Assembly: GCF_950023065.1 (NCBI RefSeq)
Contig: NC_088677.1
Span: 64,691,469-64,755,468, forward strand
Direction: 5' to 3'
From: Planococcus citri
Taxonomy: Eukaryota > Arthropoda > Insecta > Hemiptera > Pseudococcidae
Length of the DNA: 64,000 nt
In this document: positions 26,201 through 38,200 of the stretch, piece by piece
How the letters are laid out: each line of letters opens with the position of its first letter
Numbering within the stretch: the stretch's first letter is position 1
The notes under the pieces: generated by a model
What the model was told of the DNA's origin: nothing
The model's input: only the letters and a program-made list of their open reading frames with translations
Database searches by the model: none
Position numbers and translations under genes: made by a program

Positions 26201-29200
26201 TTAGTCTTAGCATATACTACAACGTACCATCACCACCTTGGGTGCACCCCTCTTCGTATTGGTGTAAACAAATTCTTATTCTCGAAATCGGCTATTTTTC
26301 CACTTAAAATTCCCCCTCTCCCCTCCTGTACAAGAAAAGTTGTCCAAAGGTTATTGGGTATGTGTCAGTTGATGGTCTGGTACTGTGGTGTGCTCAAAAT
26401 ACGATTCCTGTAACTTTCCTGTATACTTGCACAGTGTAACTTCGCCTGCCGATTTACCAAGGCGAAGATTATCTTGCAAGGTAACTTCAGGCACATCGAA
26501 CATTAATCGATTACATGAGTTCAAAAATCACAAATAAATCGATTTTTAGTATTCGATTATTCGATTTTCGATCATAATCGATTTTTCATCGAGAGAGTTA
26601 TCAAGGTTCAGGCCGAAAAGTAAAATTTGATTCTCATTCGGAACATAATCGTTCATCTGAGATCAGAAATCGCAAATGAATCGAGTTTAGGGTTCGATTA
26701 TTCGATTTTCAATCATGATCGATTTTTGATCAGGTGGTCCAATTCTTTTGAAGTTAATAAAAGACCATGAAACTGATTCTTCATCTCGAATAAAATCGAT
26801 CATACGAGATCAAAAATCGCAAATAAATCGATTCTTGGGTTCGATTAGTCGATTATTTAATCATGATTGATTTTTTATACATATAGACTTCATTTTCATT
26901 TTTTGAAAATGAGCTAAAATTAATTTTCAGTTGAAAAATGATTGATCAATTATGAAATTGAAAATCGAATATCGATAATAAATCGATTTTTGGGGTTCGA
27001 TTAATCGATTTTCAACCATGATCGATTTTTGATTGGAGGTCCTATTCGTACTTGTGAAGAAAATGAAACACCCAAAAATGTAACATTCAAGGTTAAAATT
27101 TGAAAAATTTTTGGTTTTAAAATATTTCAACTTTTTGTAATTGATTTTTTTTTTTTGATAAATAAATTTTTACCTATCAGAGGTCCATATTAAACAGAAA
27201 ATGCTTTCATTAAATGACATTAAAAATTCACTCAGATAAGACAAAAAATGTCATAAATGACTTTCAGGAAACTTGTGATCAAATTTTCGCAACAACCTCC
27301 CTCCTTCCACCTCAAAATTAAAACCAATCGATTAGAAATTGAACCTACGCCGAAATTTTAGATCACTATCATGAGATAAGATAAACAAACTACGTGTTTG
27401 AATTTCAAAAATCATGAATTTTACATCCAAAAATCACGCTGCAATGTAAGACATTATTATGACTTTGGTGATTTAGCAAACTTCATCGATACAAAATGTT
27501 TCATCATGGTAATCTTCCAATCAGGTACTCCTAAAGTATACTCAATAATGTAAAAAAGCCTCACCTTGGACGAGGCCGTCGATACACTTCTGCTACAGAT
27601 AACATGACCACTCAAATTATCATTTCTGATCGTTTCCTCAAAAGACCCCTCGGTCTCGGTATCTTCAACCGTATTAGTATTATTCGTTGGTCCACGCATA
27701 ACTTCTCCACAACAATCTTGAACAGCGATCCAACACTGAAACATAAACAAACGAAATGGTCCATTTTAAAATAAAAATCATATTCGTCATCTTAAGTCAT
27801 AACTCACAAGCCATCATCCTAAAATCACGTGTACGTTCGCTTTCGTTTCACTATACCCCTTCTCCCTCCCCGTCTATCATCAGTGGAAAACTCGAGCTTG
27901 TAAAATGTTGCCAAAACCGTCCTTATCAATTTATTGGCAACTCAAATAGACGTAAAATTTTTAAAACCTTATTTTAAAGCTAAATTGTAGCTATAGAGTC
28001 GTACAAGATGAGATCTCAGAAAAGAAAATCTGCGAGCAAAAAATTTTCAAAAGGGCAAAAAGAACGTCAACAGTAAACATTCTGTTTTTACCATCTTTCT
28101 AGTTCGTGTTCGTGATCTTGGCAATGATTCTTGAAATTAAAAATTTTTATACCGGCTCGTAATTCTTTTTTTATCACAAAATATACGATAAAAGAGTTGG
28201 GATCAGCGTGTCGTTGTTGTGTCGTCTAGCCTCACGGTTTAATTCTTATTGAAAATTGAAAGAGAAAAAAAATTGAGAAATTGCAAAGACGTCCTTTCGG
28301 TCGATAACAATATTAATTTTTCACGGTTATTGAAAAAACAAAATTAATATACCGGCTAAGCCTATAAGCCCCACTTGGACAATAAACAACGCGAGTGTGG
28401 CCTGTGGGTTCGGTTTGAGAAAATTATTGATGCAGTTTAATTTCCCATCAATAAACGTCGCTGGTAATTTATTTTAAAAAATTGCAATAATCGATCGACG
28501 ACTATAGGGTGGTTACTGGTGAGAAGACCAGAAGTTGATTCAATTTATACATATTTATTCGACCTCTAAAAAGGAACAACCATAGCCTATACGACCATTA
28601 ATCATTTACTAAAATGGACACATACCGCCAAGGAAAACCACCAAGGTTAAGGAAGTTTCGTTTTTCATCGCGAGAAAAATTAATATCGACAATCCGCACA
28701 ATTGCCAGAATTAATATAGCACAATATTGCATCTTCTCAATAGCGATGAACGATTTGCCAAAACCTTTACCATGGGAAGATCTTAGTTTAATCCTAATTA
28801 CCTTTAAATTTTTTGAAAATTTTCTTGTTGGATTTCGTTGATTTTATTTCATCAGTCATCAGTGATTATAGTCATCGGATGTTACTTTTTGGTATATCCG
28901 GATCGAAGGACCATCAATTTGGCATTTCGATACTTGGATTATAAAAATAACTGAATGAATGGCCAGCGTAGGTAAGGTTTTATTGCATTAAAATATCACC
29001 AGGATCTTGGAACGTTAATCAGTAAGCTCATTACAGGGTGTCTACCAAAATTTGATTTCGCGACTTTTTTTTCAATACCCCCCCCCCATTTATAACGAAA
29101 AAAGCTGGGGTTTCAATAGATCTCATGAAATCGGGAGTTGATTTTTTTCTTCATGAAAAATCACCACTTGCTACTGTATTTGTATCTATTTCTCAACACC

Positions 29201-32200
29201 TAGCAACTTATGTCTATTCGCATTAAAAACAATTTTTTATAGGTTCATTTCGTATTTATTAATGCATCGTAATTTTTAATATGCACCTTTTTTGCCATTT
29301 TATGTGCGTTTCAAATTCGAGGAAAAAGTTTATTCGCAGGAATTTGAAGATTTTTATGGGAAACGATGCTATAAAACTTTATTAAGGTGTAGAATTTTTA
29401 GTTACCTATTGATCCATCATAAAATTGACCTTAAGTGTTTGTGATGTGAAATGGTCCGTGTATTAATGATGAACTTTCCTGTACTCGCGTTTTGCTGAAA
29501 ATGAATAGTAATTCATTCTTATTCGAGCAGATATTTAGTTGACGCGACAGTAGCTTCAAAAAGTTATCGTAATGAAAATAGAATGGATAATTTTCTCGTA
29601 ATGAGTTGAAAAATATTCCATAAAAAAGACGACATTTTGAAATTAAAAATCTCCCAATCTTCTCCCCCCTCTTCCCCACGTGACCAAAATAATGATGATT
29701 TTTTTTTGTCCAGGGGCCTAAAAATCGAAAAAAATCAAAAAAATGAAATGAAAAAAAGCCTAGGAAAATGGTTGAAAAAAGTTGTCATTTTTATTTTTTT
29801 TTTGTGAGAAAAATCACTTGTAAGAGACTGGAAGAATATTTTTCTTGAAATCCGAGTCAATTGGAGCCATTCTAATGCAAAATTCAAAATCAAAAAAAAA
29901 ATTTTCAATCTCATCCAATGACATTTCTTTTATACGAGTATGGTTGAAAGGGCTCTTTTCAGAGAAGAAGGCAACATTTCTAACAGTATTAGTGATTTTT
30001 TTTATTGAAGAGGGGTTTGTTTAAAGGGATTCTCATGCATAGATCATATTATAAAATCTTTTTGATTTATATCACAAAAAAACCAGCAACTTTGGGTATT
30101 TTCTTCCAGTATAAATGGCAAATAAAGACCACGACCACCTCTTTGGTAATCATACGAATGGCAATGAAATCGGAAGAAAAGAGGGGAAAATGGCCAAGAT
30201 CATGTCTGAAAATTACGTCCACTAAAGATTTCAAAAAAATGCAGCCATCCGATTAAAAAATTGAGAGCGACTGTTACGGTTCGAATGTTCCAAAATGACC
30301 CAAAAATTGCATAAGTAACAAAAGTACAGGGTGCGCCAATTCTTATGGCCCTGTTACTCAACAGGCCATGCTCAAAATATAGGGCAAGGTTTGCAATGTA
30401 ATATCCATAAGTTTGAGGAGAGAAATAGCACGGTTTTTGAACACAATTTATGAAAAATATGAATACATTTTTCAAGTAACTACCTATACAAATCCTTCTA
30501 AAAAAAATGTGTACAGGGTGTCCCCTCGTTTCTGGAAATGGGTTTCCCTGATTTTTACATTTTTTCAGACCTTTTTTAAAAAAAAAATTAAAACATCGTA
30601 TTTTTAAAATGACCCCTTCTTTGCATTAAAAAAATCACTTTTATCAATACGTTCGGTTCCAAGCCAAAATTAAACGAAATTACCCGAGCGAGGAGCGACG
30701 CGAGGGAATTTTTTTCCAAAAAAGATATAATAAAACAACTAGAAATATTAAAAAATTACAGATGAACACTTTCAAAAAATTACCTGACTTTTGAGGAAAA
30801 ATTGCTCGAAATTTCTGAAATTCCCTGACTTTTCCAGGGTTTCCAGAAGTGTGGACACCCTGTGTGTAGGTATATTTTTTTTACTTTTTCGGCGCACACT
30901 TCCAAGATTCAACTTCTGTGAAACTGTTTAATTAATTATGATGAAAATTGGAGGTGTGAAAGAAGAGAGTGGGGGGGGGATTTCATGGCGAAATTTTTCT
31001 TGTATTGAATAAATGGTTTGAGTTTTCCAAAAATTCAAAAAAATTTCAACTTTTCCCTACTAAGTAGGTATGTACTTCTAGGGTGGTCCTTAACTACATG
31101 GCAAAAAAAATGTGCGATTTTTTCCGCTCCCACCCCCTAAAGTGGTGACCTCAGGTGAGAAAATAATTCCATATTTTTTATTTTTTCCATTTTCAAAAAA
31201 TTCGGGCTGCGGTGGGCCCCTCAATTTTCAAAAATTTGAAAAAAACCTAATTCAAAGAAAAATTTTCGAAATTTCAAAATTTCGAGTTCCATCATCTCTA
31301 GAAGGTCCTTTTTGAGTAAAAAAGCCTTTCATGGCGATTTTAGGCCCCTCCCATGAAAACCAAGCTACCCCCCCCCCCAGAATCGCTGAAATTGGTGTAT
31401 TATGTGAGATGTCCTAAAATTGGTTGTTTTTGGTTTTTCCTCCTTCCAACCCCACAAAGTGATGTCCTTTGGTGAGAAAATAATTCCCTATTTTTTATTT
31501 TTTCCATTTTCAAAAAATTCGGGCTTCGGTGGGCCCCTCAATTTTCAAAAATTTGAAAAAAACCAATTCAAAGAAAAATTTTTAAAATTTCAAAATTTTG
31601 AGTTCCATCGTCTCTAAAAGGTCCCTTTTGAGTAAAATAGACTCTCATGACGATTTCAGCCCCCTCCCATGAAAACCAAGCTGACCCCACCAGAATAGCT
31701 GAAATTTGTATTTACTTCTTTTACAGAAATTTCTCCCATAGCCCTTGATTTGCTCAGAAAATCAATTTTTATCAGAAGAAGTCACAATAAAAAATCTCCA
31801 ACCCGATTTAAATTCGAAAACAATTTTATCATAGGACTGCCCAATTTCTGCTTTCAATCTTCCCAATTTTTGTCAAAATTCATCAGACAGTCTCAGAGAA
31901 AAATATGAATCTGCAAGTACCCACTTCATAGTATTTTTCAAAAATAATTGCAAAAAGCACAATTTTTCTAGACGAATCTGTACTTTGAATATCGACTCAA
32001 TTTTCATAAATTCCTCCTCTATAATATTTCGATGGGTCAACGACCCTCGTAGTACGCACAGTGTTGCCAGTTATCAAGCGATTCCAAAAGGTCACAAGAA
32101 TTGGAATACCCAGTAATACGAAAGTACTTTTGAGAGCCTTTCTTCAAAAATTGAGTATAATATGACCAAAAAAGTGATACGAAAAATTATTCAGCACTGC

Positions 32201-35200
32201 TCAAAATAGGAAAAGAAATTCGCCAAAACCGTTATTATTACCATCGGAGGCTCGTCGTTTAAATTCAACTCGCCTTCAAATCAATTTTTGGTGTAATTTT
32301 TCATTAAATTGTATACGCGAAACGAAGGTTAACCCTACGTTAAAGATACGTATCAATGATGAATGTATGTACCACCAACATGTGTGAGAGCATAGTATAA
32401 CGTCGTTAATTAAGAATTTTCTTGAGAATTCGCCAAATGACGCGGTCCATTTATACGACTGCGACGACCTTTCCATCGTTTTTACGCCTTAAGCCTACCG
32501 AAATGAGACAGCGACGAGCCGTACAGGAGGCGGACAAGATGCGGTCACCAGCAGACAACAGAACAGACGCAAACACCACAATTTATACGATCGATAATAC
32601 GAGTAATTACTCTCTATGTCTTTCCTCTTTCCTCGTCTGGCTCTGGTTAAATAACCGTTTAGTCGAATAATTTTCGCTCGTTAGCAGTATCTTGTAAAAC
32701 GTTTTAATTCGATGTACCACATTACTCGTACTACGAAATAATTCGACCACGTTGAGATCGTCGCGAATAAAAAAAATTCATCGTCGGCTCGTCGTCGCAT
32801 CGCGTTTCAATAACGCGAATTAAAAAGGGGGAAGTAATGATAGTATATTTACATTGCTTTACACCACAACACGCGATTCGAACGTGATCAAATCGAGTCG
32901 GAGTCATTAAAGCGTACCAATTTCTCCTCGATACATTCCTAAGCCCATTAAAACCTTTATTATTACAATCGTTTGAAAAATTCAACAATTTTTCAGGATT
33001 TGCATAGACATACTAGTATCTGTATGTAAATTACAGACGTAACCTAGTCGTATATTATGGTTGTATTCATTTCAAAAAATTTCATATTCACCAAAAAGAA
33101 TTTTCCATTTGACCGAGAAACTCGTTTCAAATTCCGCTCACCTGTATGAAAATTTCATCGTTTTTTCACTCCTAAAATACCAGCGTTTGGTTTCACAGTT
33201 TGAATAATTAAACGCCGGTGTATGGTTCATGAAACACAACAAGTCGAGGAAGGGAAGAATGAAGAAAAAAAGGATAAGGGGTATAACCTTGTACACGCAA
33301 CACACGTCGAATTTTTTTCAAAATGATAAAATTTGTGAAATTTTTTAACCTGGTTATATGGCTTCACTAGGTGTACCTTATTACCTATACCTATCCTACG
33401 CATAAATAAACGATTATCTGCTGCTCGTATTAATTTTTCATACGAGAGAATAGGTAGCTCGGTAGAGAGCATGAGGCGGGAGTATCGAGGACCGAGGTTA
33501 TGTAAGTTTTTAAAGTTCACAAAACCACGTTATGGAAATTTCGCGCGCCGTATAATAAAATTGTAAATTTCTCCGAACGTACTATTTTTGTAAAATTATC
33601 AGCGAGTAACTCAGTTTTTCAAATTGATTTTACTCCCAGATAACGAGTAATTTTACATTTCGAGTGTATGTTCAAATAGGGAGTTTTTCTCGTTTTTCTT
33701 CGAATATACGTTTTTAAAAATAGACTACGAGTACATTATTACGTTTAGATAGCGGCTGCCTTTTTTTTTCAGATACTAATATAATCGAATAAAAAATGTA
33801 ACTTTGTTCTCGAGGGATCAAGTTCAGCAATTTCGAGATGAATAAAAAATCCAGTTCGAAAATAAAAATTGCGAAAATTGAAAATTATCACGAGCAGGTA
33901 CCCACTTATAAATTTTGTAGCACGAATATGAAGAGTTGGCTATTTTGGTAACCTTTATTTACTGTTAAAGTATGAAATCGAATCGTCTCCTTTCTCATTC
34001 TGAAATAATTTCAATTTTTATTCACGCGCGGTTACAGCGAATTTCAACGTAATAAATTCAACTTTAACCGCGGGTTCAAAAAATAAACGAATTTCACCCA
34101 TTTTCACGTATTTTAAACTCGATAGGTTCAATCCTTAAATTAATGTTTGTGCATTAGGAAAAGCTCCCACCCCCACTCCCTCCACCACCGTCCAGCAGTT
34201 CAGAAATTTCACGTCAACAAGAGATTAAAATTCAATTTTAAAACATAAAAATCGTATTTATAGTGTCAAAAGAGCTTAAAGAGCTATGAATTTGTACGTA
34301 TTAAAATTCAGGAATTTATGGATCTTTAGACTTGCAGTTTGAAAATTTCCTTCTGTACCTATTAGGAAAATCTGAAATATGTATATGAGTAAATTTTGAG
34401 CAAACACCTGATAACGCATGGGGGATTTATTTGACCAAAATTTATGAACGATTCTCACTTGTTTGAAATTACGTAAGATAAGATATTTTTAAAATATATC
34501 AGATAACGTCCAATGATAAAGTTTTTTCGAGGCATTAAATCAATAATTTAGAACAATTCATTCGTCAATGAGCGAATTTTGGCGATCCTGAATTTTCCGC
34601 TGATAACACACTGAGAGCATACCCTGAAGACCTTTCGTCTCCTATACTCTCCAAAAAAGTCAATATCATCTTGAAACACAGAAAAAACGGTAGAAATACA
34701 AAACAAAATACTGTTTAAATTTTTAAAAAAGCTCATTTTGTATTTTATATTTTTTGAAAATCAAAATAATTATGATCAAAAAACGGAGTAGACTATTGTG
34801 GTGCTTTAGTAAGTGAATGATTTTATTTTTCGTCGATTTTTTAGGTTAAGGAGTAGCACGAAGAAATTCTAAGTCAACCCCCCTTCCATCACTCCTCATT
34901 TTGAACATCTAGAGTATCGGCCAAACGTTCATTTCAAATTTCAGTGCCTTAGCCAGGGAAAAAAATTACAAATCGTTTAAAAATTTGAAAAAATCTACTT
35001 CTTTTGTAGCTGAAAAGCGATGGAAACTCATTGGAAAGGAATCGAAAAATTGAAACTCCCAAAGGACACCTCTGGCGAGGAGCATCCAAATGCACGTTTC
35101 GGTCAATTAGGGGGGGGGGAGGTCTAGCAATGACACAAAATTAAACATCACTAAAAAAAACTCAAGAAAATTCGGTTCATGTCTGAAAAGGGGTAAAAAA

Positions 35201-38200
35201 TGGAGTAAAATTGGAAAGTGCAAACCCTAAACAAGCACACGATGCCAAATCTTAGCCTTTCTAGACCTTTTCGGAGGTGCTAGCGAGATACGAGCTTGAA
35301 AACCGTGAAAGTGGAATGGATGGGAAGGAGTTGAAAATATGAAACTCTTAAAATGATAATTTAATAAGGAATTCTCCACCCTCAAATCGAGTCTATATAT
35401 AACAAGTTTTATAAAATTCAGTTCGTTGGGGCAACGTTCTCAAAATTTTGTAAAAAAATTAACAATAATGAAAAAAATATTAGATATACACATAAGTACC
35501 TAAAATTGATGAAAAAAATTGACCTTCTACCTAAGACCATGAAAGGCTACGAATTTGTCACGTATTCCATCAACGTCGTCTAGAAATACATTTTTAGAGC
35601 AAATTAAAGGAATTATTTTCACTCAAAAATTGAGACCACCTTTACAGGGACTTCTGAGATTGGTTTTTAGAATTCCTGAACTAGTGAAAATTTTGATTAG
35701 AATTTCATCAATTCAAGATATCCGTGCCCCCCCCCCCCATTCACAACCTTAATAAAAGTATCCAGTACCCAGCCCTACTAAGAATATTTCGAAGAACATC
35801 TGACATTTTGTGATCATATTTTTAAAGTGATTCATTCAAATTTCAATGCTCTTTTTGTTTTTTGATTGCAATCATTTTTCATTTATGCAGAAATTAATCA
35901 AGCACATGACAAATATTCGAGGCTTTTTTCAACTGAAGTATTTTTTTTAAAATTTTTTTTGCTTTTGGGGTGTCCTATGAACTTTTTAATTTTAGAAGGG
36001 TTGTCTGGTATGAATAGGGATCCTTCGGATCTTTCATCTATGTATTCGTAGGGATATACTTTGCTGATGTAAAGAGTTTGAATAGCCATAAAATTCTTCG
36101 ACTTGGCTGTCAAAAATTGTTTTTTTTTTAAATATACCTAATCTCACGTTTGTTTTCAATTTTAGCAACCGGAGTTGATTACAACATGCTTTACAGAAAT
36201 GTAAAACAGCTGAAGAAAAGTTGACTTTTGCTGGAGTCTTTTGATCGGCTCGAAAACGGTAGTACTCGACTTCAGTAGGCGAACCAATTTTAAAATTTTA
36301 ATCTCAAAATTCATTCTATGCATTCATTTTTACCATTTTTCAAGAGGATCCTCTTGGTAATTTAAAAATTGTGGGGGTGTTTTTGGGGGAAAACGATTAA
36401 ATGTGTAAGTACTCATATATCACGTTTTTACGAGATAGGAAATTGTATTCACGTGAAAAAAATTATGAATGAATCATACACAATTACACATAATTAAAAC
36501 ATACGAACAAATATGCGAAAAATTATGAGTGATTCAGCTGAATTATTTTGGCAAAAGAGACGAGAGCTAGAAAAATTATAGCTATATGTATAGCTTTAAG
36601 CCCTTCCTATTTCATTTTTTCCACGTTTATTCAAAGGAAAAAAACGGAAATTTGTTTTTAAACAGGGGTCAAGTTTTACAAGAAATTATCAAACCTTCTC
36701 ATTCGTTTTTTTTTCAATTTAAAATTTAATTTTGTGAAAAAACAGTTATGTAGTTTATTACTGAAAAAAATTACCTTCGAAAATTTTCCAGACTGGCATA
36801 AAATTTTAACAAAATAGCCGACTGAACACTGACTGAGGATTATCATCTTCCTCACCCCTCTCACTCTCCACAGCTGAAGCTTTTTCCGGTCTAGTTCAAT
36901 GACAGGATGGGAGAGCGAGGGATAGCTGATCCCTGCCTATTGCATTTTCATTGAAAAATTTCCCTAAAATAGGTTCTTTTTAGAAAATTAGAAAAGCTGA
37001 AAAAATTTCATACAAAAACATTTGAAAAATGGAAAACTGGTTTTTTTCTTTTCAAATTGAAGTTTTACAAGGGTAACTGTCATAAAACAATTCAAATCAA
37101 AATAACACAAAAAATTCATAATGGGGAAAAGGTGAGAGAGTTGTGAAAATAATTATGCACTATCAAATTTGCAATGAAGACCAAAAAAAAATTGAAAAAA
37201 TAAAAATTATGTGATCCTCCCCTCACCATCTTCCTTCTCCTCGATGGAACACCAGAAGCCTGTTCTCAGAGTCAGTTTTAATAAAAAGATACCTACGTTA
37301 AAATACGGAGATAATACCCCTCTTACCCTTACCTCTAAAAAACTCAAAAGGCCATGAATTTGATATCAAATCAAAACTAAAATCACATTCAATCACATTT
37401 CGCTACAGCTCAACTTAACCCACAACATCGACGTACCACGCGATAAAAAGCCAAACACACGCAAAAGCTCACGAGTAAAAAAATCTACTTACAAAACAGC
37501 CTTTAGTAAAATTCCACAGCTTGAACCGGTCCTCGGTTAACTTTCGATTCTTCAAGGTATGCAATGAACAGACGTCTTGGCTGGTGGTAAAAAAATTCTA
37601 CGCTAGTTCCTCAGGAGCGCGCGCACCTAATGGACCAGATGTACGCGCACGTTTCTCAATACAGCACACAGCTCGTGATGAGAAATGGATCTCCGATCAA
37701 TAATCGCTCTAATATCGATGTATCGCGTGTATTTGTATACTCGTATATTAAGGTGCTCGATACACTTCGAAATTATAAATTTAAAAACTCGCGAAAAAAT
37801 AAACGACGTAAACTACGCGAATATACGGAGGAAAAATGATAGCGAGAAGAGAAATTACAACATATCACGATCGCGGCACATTTCCGTTGTGAAAAAAAAA
37901 TTACGGCTGTTTCAAGAAATGCGTCGACACCAATCTCAATTTCAACATGGAACGAAAGTACGAAAAGTTGAAGCTTTACGTTTGGGAAAAAGGCTCGCCG
38001 GGTAGCCTTTTTTCGCTTATCAGTTTGTCGTCAACGTACACGCACGTTTCGCTAACATTTCACCAACTGATACGCTGCAACTTGTACACCACCTGAAACA
38101 TTGGTAAAACAAACGAGGTGAGATGGTTTAAAGCAGCGGCGGTTTTTTTTTATCACTGTTCCAAGGTCTACCGAAATCATCTGCCATCGGTGCTGCGATG

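Larger units (their letters stand above)
23341..26494. mobile_element. Non-autonomous foldback-type element (3154 bp)
   Basis: The ends are inverted repeats of about 170 bp (23341-23510 and 26326-26494), roughly 90% alike by eye, starting GTGCCTGAAGTTACCTTGC. Between them lie tandem monomers of about 162 bp: thirteen in one direction (left edges at 23510, 23671, 23833, 23995, 24156, 24318, 24480, 24641, 24803, 24964, 25127, 25289 and 25451), then about five in the opposite direction after an axis at 25560-25572. A 13-bp direct repeat flanks the element. Long inverted ends built from tandem repeats recall Foldback and Galileo elements of Drosophila. The sequence is not recognised and no transposase frame exists. 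Short open frames inside it come from the repeat and are not genes. Confidence 0.85.
22245..27564 (-). other. Intron 3 of the RhoGAP-like gene
   Basis: About 5.3 kb, dominated by the TCGATTAATCGA array and the foldback element listed separately. The flanks 22245-23090 and 27050-27564 show nothing beyond AT-rich sequence. Confidence 0.55.
27736..37492 (-). other. Intron 2 of the RhoGAP-like gene
   Basis: About 9.8 kb, non-coding except for the mobile elements listed within. A less AT-rich, unique-looking stretch at 32400-33000 has no recognisable exon but could be an alternative promoter or regulatory region. C runs occur near 29078-29087, 31371 and 35727-35738. Confidence 0.45.
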
